10,450 bases of DNA from JBOGGN01 sp050744165 (GTDB lineage: Bacteria; Actinomycetota; Acidimicrobiia; Acidimicrobiales; Palsa-688), in assembly GCA_050744165.1 (NCBI GenBank), contig JBOGGN010000328.1:1-10450 (forward strand). Direction: 5' to 3'. Each line of letters starts with the position of its first letter. The stretch's first letter is position 1. Under the pieces are notes generated by a model. The model was not told the DNA's origin, did no database searches, and saw nothing but the letters and a program-made list of their open reading frames with translations. This document shows, piece after piece, positions 1 through 5,991 of this stretch. A program made the translations under genes and the position numbers.

Positions 1-2025
1 TCGTCGGTCACGTTGAGCGGGGGCAGCATCGTCGCCGGCGGCTCGTGCATGTTCTCGGTGACTGTGACCGGGACGCAGGCCGGGTCGTGGCAGAACACCA
101 CCGGCCACGTGACCTCGACCGAGGGCGGTACCGGTGCCACGGCGTCGGCCACGCTGGTCGTTGTGGCCCCGCCGGTGATCGCCAAGAGCTTCGGGGCGAC
201 CAACGTCGCACTCAACGGCACCACCAGCCTGACCTTCACCATTACCAACCCGGCCGCCAACACGGCGGCGCTGACCGGGGTGGCGTTCACCGACTCGCTC
301 CCGGCGGGACTCGTCGTGAGCAGCCCCAACGGGCTGAGCGGCTCCTGCGGCGGCGGCACCATCGTTGCCACCGCCGCCTCGGGCACCGTGTCGCTGAGCG
401 CGGCGACCATCGCCGCCGGCGGTAGCTGCTCGTTCTCGGTCAACGTGGTGGGCACGACCAATGGCGCCAAGGTCAACTCGGTGACGGTGTCGTCGACCAA
501 CGGCGGCACCGGCAACACCGCTATGGCGACGCTGACCGTGGCCGTGGCGCCGGTGATCGCCAAGTCGTTCGGGGCGGCGACCATCCCGCTGGGCGGGTCG
601 ACCACCCTCAGCTTCACGATCACCAACCCCAATGCCAGTTTCGCCCTGACCGAGGTGGCGTTCACCGACACCTTGCCGGGGGGCCTGGTGGTGTCGTCAC
701 CGAACGGGCTGTCCGGCTCGTGTGGGGGCGGGACGATCACCGCGACGTCGGGAGCGGGCACGGTCAGCCTGAGCGGCGCCACCGTGGACGGCGGCGCCCA
801 GTGCGTCTTCTCGGTGAATGTGACGGGCAGCGCGGCGGGGGTCGAGAACAACAATGTGTCGGTCACCTCGGCCAACGCGGGGCCGGGCAACACGGCCTCG
901 GCCACGGTGACGGTGCTGGCGCCGCCGACGATCGCCAAGGGGTTCGGCGCTTCGTCGATCCCCTTCGGACAGAACACCACCCTGACGTTCACCCTGGCCA
1001 ACCCCAACGCCACCAGCCAGGTGACCGGGGTCGGCTTCACCGACACCCTGCCCGCCGGTTTGGTGGTGGCGTCGCCGAACGGGCTGTCCGGCTCCTGCGG
1101 CGGCGGCACGATCACCGCGGTGGCGGGTTCCGGCCAGGTCAACCTGACCGGGGCGACGTTGGCCGCCTCCGCCGGTTGCATGTTCCAGGTGGCCGTGACC
1201 GCGGTCGGCGTCGGCCTCCAGTCGAACACCACGTCGGCGGTGACCTCGGCCAACGGCGGCACCGGCCTGGCGGCCACCGCCAGTCTGACCGTCACCCGGG
1301 CGCCCACCACGACGACGGTGACGGTCGCGCCGGCGAACCCCGGTTTCGGCGAGGCGGTCACTTTTACCGCCACCGTCGCCGCGTCGGGAGCCAACAACAG
1401 TGGCGTCAACCCGACCGGCACGGTGAGTTTCTTCCTCAACGGCTCGACGACGCCGGCCGCTACCGTGAACCTGAACGGCGCCGGCCAGGCCACGTTCACG
1501 ACCTCCGCCCTGGCGGCGGGGGCCAACACGGTGACCGCCTCCTACAGCGGCGACACCAACTTCCTGCCGTCGTCGTCGACCACCGGCGCCACCACCACGG
1601 TGTCGTGCACCACCACCGTGTCGGGTTCCAACGGGGCGCTGATCCCCGGTCCGGGATCGACGTGTGTCATCGGGGGGACGGTCACCGGGTCCATCGTCGT
1701 GCCCGCCGGTTCCACTCTTGACCTGGAGGGGGTCACCGTGGTCGGCTCGGTGAATGTCTCCGGCGGCGGCGCCATCCGCATCTGCGGCTCGACGATCGGC
1801 GGCTCGGTCACGGTGACCGGCGACACCAGCTTCGTGCTCATCGGCGACGCCGCCGACGGCTGCGCCCCCAACAGCATCGGCGGCAGCCTGACCTTGGTCA
1901 GCAACCGCCACGGGGTCCAGGCCATCGGCAACACGGTCAAGGGGGCCGTCAACGCCTCGGGCAACAGCGGCGCCGGGCCCTTCCCTGACGACACCGCCCC
2001 CAACATCAGCGGCAACCACCCCTAA
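1..2025 (+). CDS. Large secreted DUF7933/DUF11-like repeat protein, C-terminal part (5' end outside window)
   Basis: The frame is open from base 1 and ends at TAA 2023-2025, so 674 codons are visible. The TTG at 13 is internal, because the repeat pattern continues upstream of it. From the left there is the end of one repeat, three full ~125-residue repeats (starting at 169, 547 and 922), an Ig-like domain of the bacterial Big_3 type (about 1303-1605, with the typical YSGDTNF segment), and a C-terminal region (1606-2022) of short GSVxVxGG-like strands resembling a beta-helix. Each repeat carries IAKSFG/IAKGFG, LTFTITNP, GVAFTDTLPAGLVVSSPNG, a Cys in LSGSCGGGTI and a second Cys about 35 residues on, probably a disulfide pair. 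Such proteins are secreted adhesin or matrix-like proteins; the function is inferred only. There is no LPXTG-type sorting signal or C-terminal membrane segment, so attachment is unclear. It has no obvious operon partner. Confidence 0.9.
   Translation, partial: SSVTLSGGSIVAGGSCMFSVTVTGTQAGSWQNTTGHVTSTEGGTGATASATLVVVAPPVIAKSFGATNVALNGTTSLTFTITNPAANTAALTGVAFTDSLPAGLVVSSPNGLSGSCGGGTIVATAASGTVSLSAATIAAGGSCSFSVNVVGTTNGAKVNSVTVSSTNGGTGNTAMATLTVAVAPVIAKSFGAATIPLGGSTTLSFTITNPNASFALTEVAFTDTLPGGLVVSSPNGLSGSCGGGTITATSGAGTVSLSGATVDGGAQCVFSVNVTGSAAGVENNNVSVTSANAGPGNTASATVTVLAPPTIAKGFGASSIPFGQNTTLTFTLANPNATSQVTGVGFTDTLPAGLVVASPNGLSGSCGGGTITAVAGSGQVNLTGATLAASAGCMFQVAVTAVGVGLQSNTTSAVTSANGGTGLAATASLTVTRAPTTTTVTVAPANPGFGEAVTFTATVAASGANNSGVNPTGTVSFFLNGSTTPAATVNLNGAGQATFTTSALAAGANTVTASYSGDTNFLPSSSTTGATTTVSCTTTVSGSNGALIPGPGSTCVIGGTVTGSIVVPAGSTLDLEGVTVVGSVNVSGGGAIRICGSTIGGSVTVTGDTSFVLIGDAADGCAPNSIGGSLTLVSNRHGVQAIGNTVKGAVNASGNSGAGPFPDDTAPNISGNHP
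169..1296 (+). repeat. Three tandem ~375-bp coding repeats (DUF7933-like units)
   Basis: The units begin at about 169, 547 and 922, giving periods of 378 and 375 bases (126 and 125 codons). A fourth, partial unit occupies 1-168. The best conserved block in each is the segment for PAGLVVSSPNGLSGSCGGG, where the DNA is also close to identical between units. The other parts have diverged at the protein level, mainly in the strand after the first conserved block. The units therefore look like old duplications kept partly homogeneous by recombination. Confidence 0.85.
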
Positions 2026-2039
2026 ACGCCGAGCATCCC

Positions 2040-2055
2040 GGCCCGGGGTCGGGCC
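2040..2055 (+). terminator. Possible hairpin after the repeat-protein gene
   Basis: GGCCCG (2040-2045) and CGGGCC (2050-2055) form a perfect 6-bp stem around the loop GGGT, 14 bases after the stop codon. No T-run follows, so intrinsic termination is doubtful. The site may only be a pause or stability hairpin, or a chance pairing in GC-rich DNA. Confidence 0.25.
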
Positions 2056-2060
2056 CAGGC

Positions 2061-2263
2061 CGTCTCGTCGACCGCACCTGCGACAACCTGAGCTCGGTGG
2101 CCCGGGGGCTGGAGCGCACTGGCCGGCTGGTGACCGCCGCCGCGGTGCTGCTGGCGATGGTGTTCATGCGGCTGGCTGGTGAGGCCAACTGGTGGACGCC
2201 CCGGCCGCTGGCCGCCTGTACGATCCCTTCGGCCTGACCGAATCCGAGGGTGGAAAAAGCCTC
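2061..2263 (+). pseudogene. Remnant of an MMPL-family (RND-type) transporter C-terminus
   Basis: Reading from 2061 to the TGA at 2235 without a start codon gives ...DRTCDNLSSV followed by ARGLERTGRLVTAAAVLLA, then MVFMRLAGEANWWTPRPL. The first block matches the conserved segment before the last two membrane helices of MMPL transporters. MRLAGEANWW-PRPL matches their very C-terminal segment. The stretch between them in intact MMPL proteins (about 35-45 residues, with the GVGLALAVLID-type helix and the VRALLVPA helix) is missing, and the two parts are joined in frame at codon 2166. After CTG 2208-2210 the reading shifts by one base: the other frame from 2213 gives RLYDPFGLTESE, the expected tail. 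So there is an internal deletion plus a one-base loss. The rest of the transporter is absent. A TetR gene follows, a usual partner of MMPL pumps. The assignment rests on my memory of the family motifs. Confidence 0.75.
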
Positions 2264-2301
2264 GCCCTCCCGCGTCCGGCCCCGACCCCGTCATCAAGGA
2301 G

Positions 2302-2991
2302 GTGGCGCAGATCTCGCGCAGCCCATCGCCAACCGGACCGGCCACCGAGCACCGGTCCCGCGCCCGGAGGGGGGAGGGTTCCCGCCTCCGGGAGGAGATC
2401 CTGGCCGCCGCGGAGCACCTCCTGGTCGACAGCGGTGACGAGTCGACCGTCTCCATCCGGGCCGTGGCCCAAGCCGTCGGCGTCACCCCACCGTCGATCT
2501 ACCTGCACTTCGCCGACCGCAACGAGCTCATCTTTGCGGTCTGCGAGGAACAGTTCGGCCACCTGCACGAGGCGATGGACGCCGCCGCCGCCGGGGTGGA
2601 GGACCCCTGGGAGCGGATCCAGCGCAAGGGTCGGGCCTACATCCAGTTCGGGCTGGACAATCCCGAGCAGTACCGCATCCTGTTCACCAGCCGGCCGGAC
2701 TGCACGCCCGAGCGGTTCATGGACGAGCGGCTCATCGCGACGACCGCCTTCGGGCCGCTCATGGAGGACGTCGACGAGGTTCGTGCCCGGGGCCTGCTGC
2801 GGCCCGGCGCGCCCGACACCACGGTGATCGCCTGTGGGCTATGGATGACCGTACACGGCGTGACGTCGCTCTTGATCGCCAAGCCGGAGTTCCCGTGGCC
2901 GGACCGGCAGCTGCTCATTGACCACGCATTAGTGACCTGTGCTGCCGGGCTGCGGGGCGTCGCACTTGCCGAGGAGCCATCGGGCCGCTGA
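2302..2991 (+). CDS. TetR/AcrR-family transcriptional regulator with WHG-type C-terminal domain
   Basis: This is a 229-residue DNA-binding repressor-type protein. The N-terminal TetR domain runs from about residue 28 (RLREEILAAAEHLL) through the helix-turn-helix (SIRAVAQAVGVTPPSIYLHF, about 51-70) to DRNELIFAV. The C-terminal part, with WERIQRKGRAYIQFGLDNPEQYRILF, resembles the WHG ligand-binding domain of this family. The frame is open back to GTG 2179, but that stretch overlaps the transporter remnant. GTG 2302 is the only other plausible start and gives the usual family length. AAGGAGG (2296-2302) runs into that GTG, which is poor spacing, so the start is uncertain and may have been disturbed by the upstream deletion. 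TetR regulators next to MMPL pumps usually control the pump; here the pump is only a remnant. The stop is one base from the next gene. Confidence 0.88.
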   Translation: MAQISRSPSPTGPATEHRSRARRGEGSRLREEILAAAEHLLVDSGDESTVSIRAVAQAVGVTPPSIYLHFADRNELIFAVCEEQFGHLHEAMDAAAAGVEDPWERIQRKGRAYIQFGLDNPEQYRILFTSRPDCTPERFMDERLIATTAFGPLMEDVDEVRARGLLRPGAPDTTVIACGLWMTVHGVTSLLIAKPEFPWPDRQLLIDHALVTCAAGLRGVALAEEPSGR

Positions 2992-2992
2992 G

Positions 2993-3556
2993 GTGGCCGA
3001 ATCTGAGGTAAGAGCGGAGCCCTGGAGCCTTCTCGGAGCAGCCCGGGTCATCGGCGGCTACGTGTGGTTGGAAGAGCGGCTCTTCGAGATCGTCGGCGGC
3101 TGGGTGCCGTCGGTCCCCGAGCCGGCCGTCAAGTTGCGCTTCGAGGCCGACAGCCACCACCACGCGTGGCACGCCTCGCTGTGGCGGGAGCGGCTCCCGG
3201 CGCTGCGGGAGGTCGAACCCGACGCGTTCGTGGCTCCCGCCACCCCGCCGCTCGAGCAGGCCCTGTCGTCGGTCGCCCAGTCCGCAACGACCGTCGAGCG
3301 CCTGGTGTCGGTGTACCGGGTGCTGGCGCCGCGCCTGGCGGTGGGCTACCAACGGCACCAGGAGCGGGCGTCGGCCGTCGCCGATGGTCCGACCATCCGG
3401 GCATTGGACCTCGTCCTGGCTGACGAGCGCCGAGACTGGCAGGAGGGCGAGGCCCTCGTGCAGAGCGTGCTCACCTCGTCGGTCGACGTCGCCCACGCGG
3501 CGGCGTGGCAGCGCCGGCTGGAGAGCCTCCTGGTCGGGGCGGCCGCGTTCTTGTAG
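2993..3556 (+). CDS. Unrecognised 187-residue, probably all-alpha protein
   Basis: The GTG at 2993 lies one base after the TetR stop, and GAGGAG at 2971-2976 could serve as a distant ribosome site. A start at 2939 would lengthen the protein into the TetR gene with no sensible sequence. The protein is rich in Glu, Ala, Trp and His, with no signal peptide or membrane segment. A notable patch is GGYVWLEERLFEIVGGWVP, followed by LRFEADSHHHAWHASLWRERLP (the cluster is at about 3115-3204), then two long predicted helices. The spacing of Glu and His residues is reminiscent of a ferritin-like four-helix bundle. I do not see a clear ExxH pair on each half, so I make no functional claim. The tight spacing implies co-transcription with the regulator. 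I cannot assign a family. Confidence 0.75.
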   Translation: MAESEVRAEPWSLLGAARVIGGYVWLEERLFEIVGGWVPSVPEPAVKLRFEADSHHHAWHASLWRERLPALREVEPDAFVAPATPPLEQALSSVAQSATTVERLVSVYRVLAPRLAVGYQRHQERASAVADGPTIRALDLVLADERRDWQEGEALVQSVLTSSVDVAHAAAWQRRLESLLVGAAAFL

Positions 3557-3567
3557 CGTGGGCGGCA

Positions 3568-3642
3568 ATGAAGAAGATCATCCTTTTGGTCGTGCTCGCG
3601 GGCTTGACAATCTTCGCCGTCCGCAAGCTCCGCACCGGCTAG
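3568..3642 (+). CDS. 24-residue single-span membrane microprotein
   Basis: ATG 3568 to TAG 3640-3642 encodes a 24-residue peptide. It starts MKKIILLVVLAGLTIFAV and ends in the basic tail RKLRTG, giving a lysine start, a 15-residue hydrophobic stretch and positive charges at the end. It begins 11 bases after the preceding stop; GTGGGCGG just before it is a weak ribosome site. Actinobacteria have conserved microproteins with a similar MKK-hydrophobic start (for example the DLW-39 family). This one lacks the DLW signature, so I assign only the general type. Its length is below usual gene-calling cut-offs. The composition is unlikely by chance in such GC-rich DNA, but the case is not closed. Confidence 0.55.
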   Translation: MKKIILLVVLAGLTIFAVRKLRTG

Positions 3643-3774
3643 ACCCCCACCGTCCTGCCGCTGAATCCGCTCGCTAGGGCGCCGCGAACTGCTGCGGAGC
3701 TCCGCGTAGGCGCGCCGCGCCGACACCTATGGCGCCGCCGTCTCTAGTTTGTACGCGCCCATCTAATCCTGTTT

Positions 3775-3815
3775 CCGGGAAAAACGACTCGTCCCTTTTG
3801 GACGTTTTCCTCCGG
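3775..3815. promoter_or_regulatory. Nested inverted repeat, possible terminator or operator
   Basis: The inner arms CGTCC (3790-3794) and GGACG (3800-3804) pair perfectly around CTTTT and are followed by TTTTCC. This resembles a short intrinsic terminator for the upstream genes. The outer arms CCGGGAAAAACG (3775-3786) and CGTTTTCCTCCGG (3803-3815) also pair, with one bulge on each side. The two pairings compete only at their edge (3803-3804). The role is undecided. Confidence 0.35.
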
Positions 3816-3839
3816 TCGCGATCAGTCCTTTTTGGCGAC
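3791..3839 (+). repeat. Two copies of a GTCC-T-tract-GG motif
   Basis: GTCCCTTTTGGACG (3791-3804) and GTCCTTTTTGGCGAC (3825-3839) share the pattern GTCC, T-tract, GG, then a C/G/A end. They start 34 bases apart, just over three helical turns. Each has short self-complementary ends (GTCC/GGAC and GTC/GAC). They could be paired protein-binding sites; no regulator is known for them. Confidence 0.35.
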
Positions 3840-3957
3840 AACGGTCAAGCCTGCAGCCACCTCGCGGGACGGATGTGTCAGGGTATTGAGGCCGGTAGTG
3901 GTGCGTCCCCGCCGCGGGTGACTTCCGGCGATTGTGGGTGTCGAGGCTGCGTGATGT

Positions 3958-3975
3958 GGCAGGGAGTATCCTGCC
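3958..3975 (+). promoter_or_regulatory. Hairpin just upstream of the sortase ribosome site
   Basis: GGCAGG (3958-3963) and CCTGCC (3970-3975) form a perfect 6-bp stem with loop GAGTAT. Three more pairs below it (T3957-G3976, G3956-C3977, T3955-G3978, two of them wobble) could extend it. The purine-rich AAGGTGG ribosome site begins at 3981, only a few bases after the stem, so folding could affect access to it. Confidence 0.35.
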
Positions 3976-3997
3976 GCGGGAAGGTGGTGAAGCTGCT

Positions 3998-4645
3998 GTG
4001 GACATGCTGATCGTATTTTTGCGAGAGAAACGCTGGGCGCGGCGGACGCTGACGGGCGTCACCGCGGGCCTGGTTCTGATCGCAGTGATCCTGCTCGCCT
4101 ACCCGCTGTATTCCAACTTCGTCACCAACGAACTCCAGTCGAAACTGCGCCACCAACTGGCCAGCCCGCAGTTGAAGAACGCCTACCAAAAGGGCCAGTT
4201 GCGGGTTGGCGACAGCCTCACGCGCCTGCAGATCCCGTCCCTCGGCGTGGACGTGGTGGTCGTTGAGGGTACGACCGCCAACGCTCTGCGCGCCGGTGCC
4301 GGTCACTACGTCGGCTACCCGCTGCCGTGCACCGCCGGCAACGTTCCCATTGCCGGCCACCGCACCACCTACGGCAAACCCTTCACCAACCTCGACCAGC
4401 TGAAGCCGGGCGACGACATCATCCTGACCACACCCGTCGGTACCTGCACCTACAAGGTCGACCAGGCACCCTTCACCGTCCTGCCCGATGACCTGGCCGT
4501 GGTGAGCATGCCCCCCAACCCGACGCCGCCGGCGGGGACACAAAACGGCGGGTACCTGCTCACCTTGACCACCTGCACCCCGAAGGGCTCGGCCAGCCAT
4601 CGGCTGATCGTGCAGGCGGCCATGGTTCCCTCGCAAAGCGCGTAA
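3998..4645 (+). CDS. Class E-type sortase (membrane-anchored cysteine transpeptidase)
   Basis: Sortases cleave a C-terminal sorting motif on secreted proteins and join them to the cell envelope. This 215-residue protein has a short basic N-terminus, one membrane segment (about residues 18-38, VTAGLVLIAVILLAY) and an extracytoplasmic catalytic domain. The catalytic residues are visible: His121 in IAGHRTTYGKPF (codon 4358), Cys193 in LTLTTC (codon 4574) and Arg202 in SHRLIV (codon 4601). The TLTTC motif and the short Cys-Arg spacing fit the class D/E sortases of actinobacteria. The start is GTG 3998, with AAGGTGG (3981-3987) 10 bases before it. ATG 4004 is the alternative, and GTG 3932 would add residues with no leader character. 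The next gene follows after 20 bases and is the natural candidate substrate or partner. Class E enzymes often recognise LAXTG. Confidence 0.93.
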   Translation: MDMLIVFLREKRWARRTLTGVTAGLVLIAVILLAYPLYSNFVTNELQSKLRHQLASPQLKNAYQKGQLRVGDSLTRLQIPSLGVDVVVVEGTTANALRAGAGHYVGYPLPCTAGNVPIAGHRTTYGKPFTNLDQLKPGDDIILTTPVGTCTYKVDQAPFTVLPDDLAVVSMPPNPTPPAGTQNGGYLLTLTTCTPKGSASHRLIVQAAMVPSQSA

Positions 4646-4665
4646 GACACCGTAGGAGGTACGAC

Positions 4666-5901
4666 TTGGGCGCTCGTTGGCCCCGGGCCTTGGCAGCCAT
4701 GTTGTTGGTGGCAGGCGCCGGCTCTGTGGGCGCATTGGTACTGCTGGCTGCACCTGCATCGGCAACCGCGACGTCGGCGCCCTGCGGCGGCCAGCTCCAG
4801 CTGCCGTGCCCCCCAATGGCCCAGGTCAGCGCCACGTCGAGTGAGATGAGCGGCACCATCACGATCACGTGGACGCCGTCCAAGTCCGTCGACACCGTTA
4901 CTCCGGGTCCGGCCAACCTGGCCTGGCAGCCCCAAGCGTCTGGGGCGCCCGCCGACCCGGCCCCCATCCCCACGCAGTCGGCGTCCCTCGAGGGCTGCTC
5001 GCCTGGCAACCTCGGCCAACCGGTGGTGTGCACCTACTCCTGGCCGAGCTCGCTGCTCAACAACGGCTATGTCCTCAACGGGCAGTACGCGGTGACGACC
5101 AGCGCCAAAGAGTGCCTGATCGTCGTCGGTTGCTCGACGGTCTCGTCGGTGACCCAGACCATCGGTGTCGAGAACCCCGCAGTGGCGCCGACCGGGGTCA
5201 AGGCGGCGCTGGTGCCCGGGTCCAACCCCGAGGCCATCCAAGTCAGCTGGACGCCCAATCCCGAGCCCGACATCGTCGGCTATGTCGTCTACAGCGGTAC
5301 CAGCACGACGCCGTTCTGCCAGGTCAACAGCAGCCCTGCCAACCCGCTGTCGTACTCCTGCCAGGGCATCCCGACCAAGAACGGCAACTACAGCTTCCAT
5401 GTGGTGGCCTATCGCTACGGGAACACCTTCAACGACCAGGTCGCCAAGCAAGTCGCCGGGGCCTCCTCGGCCAACACGCCCAATGTGTCGGTGACCGGGA
5501 TCACGGCGCCGGTGACCACCCTGCCGGTGACCAACACCCTGGGCAACATCGGCGTCGTCACCGGGCCTGCCAAGAATGGCACCACCTCCGGCGCCGGGCG
5601 CACTTCCGGAACCGTCATCCTCGCCGTCCCCTCCGTAGCCTCGACGACCACCACGACGCTCGGGGGCGACTTCAGCCCCGTGCTGCCCTACGGCACCACC
5701 ACCTCGACCAGTTCGACGGTCGACCCGTCCGCCCTCTCGGTTCCCACCAAGCACAAGGGCTCGTCCGTGGCGACCATTGCCGCCGTCGGCGCCGGCCTTT
5801 TGGTTGCCACCATCGCCCTCCACGGGGTGTGGTTACGTTCAGAGGTGCGCCGCAGCGGCCAGCTCGAACCCCTCGATCCGGAGTCCTACAGCCGCCACTG
5901 A
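4666..5901 (+). CDS. Secreted, C-terminally membrane-anchored protein with fibronectin type III-like domain
   Basis: The TTG start at 4666 is well supported: GGAGGT (4655-4660) lies five bases before it, and a signal peptide follows at once (MGARWPRALAAMLLVAGAGS, hydrophobic core to LLAAPASA, likely cut near residue 35). Residues about 40-165 form a beta-rich region with cysteine pairs (CGGQLQLPC; C in ASLEGCS, VVCTYS, KECLIVVGCS). Residues about 170-275 form a fibronectin type III domain (APTGVKAAL, IQVSWTPNPEPDIVGYVVY, YSFHVVAYRYGN). A Thr/Ser-rich linker follows (about 300-360), then a membrane helix (about 368-390) and the basic tail RSEVRR within a 20-residue cytoplasmic end. This has the shape of a surface protein. 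No true LPXTG or LAXTG precedes the helix; the nearest string is LPYGT, too far upstream. The gene directly follows the sortase and is probably in its operon. The specific role is unknown. Confidence 0.88.
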   Translation: MGARWPRALAAMLLVAGAGSVGALVLLAAPASATATSAPCGGQLQLPCPPMAQVSATSSEMSGTITITWTPSKSVDTVTPGPANLAWQPQASGAPADPAPIPTQSASLEGCSPGNLGQPVVCTYSWPSSLLNNGYVLNGQYAVTTSAKECLIVVGCSTVSSVTQTIGVENPAVAPTGVKAALVPGSNPEAIQVSWTPNPEPDIVGYVVYSGTSTTPFCQVNSSPANPLSYSCQGIPTKNGNYSFHVVAYRYGNTFNDQVAKQVAGASSANTPNVSVTGITAPVTTLPVTNTLGNIGVVTGPAKNGTTSGAGRTSGTVILAVPSVASTTTTTLGGDFSPVLPYGTTTSTSSTVDPSALSVPTKHKGSSVATIAAVGAGLLVATIALHGVWLRSEVRRSGQLEPLDPESYSRH

Positions 5902-5991
5902 GGCGAATCTGACTAGATTGATTACTAGGAGGGCTCAATCGCGAGTCGCGGGCTGGGCGGAGTGACTGCAGAACAAGGAGGACGTGGCCGG

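Larger units (their letters stand above)
3643..3997. other. Non-coding interval upstream of the sortase gene
   Basis: There are 355 bases without a convincing gene. Open frames here (for example + 3729-4010) have Cys-rich, unstructured translations with no ribosome site. The middle part (about 3745-3845) is clearly more A+T-rich than the surroundings and carries short A and T runs, as promoters and leaders do in GC-rich genomes. It holds a palindrome GCGGAG/CTCCGC (3694-3705), an imperfect inverted repeat (3775-3815), two copies of a GTCC-T-tract-GG motif and a hairpin before the sortase ribosome site. I see no tRNA and no riboswitch I can name; the conserved bases of the c-di-AMP ydaO and c-di-GMP GEMM classes are not present. 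Confidence 0.6.

Noticed and set aside
697..2019. Minus-strand open frame of 440 codons opposite the repeat protein
   Set aside because: The composition is Gly/Arg/Asp-biased and it mirrors the DNA repeats of the real gene. No start site or domain is visible.
3846..3874. TCAAG ... CGGATG, resembling a WhiG/FliA-type promoter upstream of the sortase
   Set aside because: The distance between the two parts is several bases longer than the usual spacing, and the second part matches only loosely.
3643..3997. Riboswitch (ydaO c-di-AMP or GEMM c-di-GMP type) before the sortase gene
   Set aside because: The conserved core bases of these classes could not be found; only generic hairpins are present.
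3729..4010. Possible 93-residue Cys-containing + strand protein in the leader region
   Set aside because: It has no ribosome site, no coherent hydrophobic or structural pattern, and it runs across the sortase start in another frame.
3878..4816. Long minus-strand open frame (312 codons) opposite the sortase gene
   Set aside because: It is antisense to a sortase with complete catalytic motifs. Its own translation is low-complexity Gly/Arg/Val without any domain, as expected for a shadow in GC-rich DNA.
5680..5700. LPYGT as an LPXTG-type sorting motif in the FN3 protein
   Set aside because: The order of residues is wrong (LPxGT), and it lies about 40 residues before the membrane helix instead of directly in front of it.
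4450..5823. Minus-strand open frame of 457 codons opposite the FN3 protein gene
   Set aside because: The translation is Gly/Arg/Asp/His-rich noise. The opposite strand has a ribosome site, signal peptide, FN3 domain and membrane helix in the right order.
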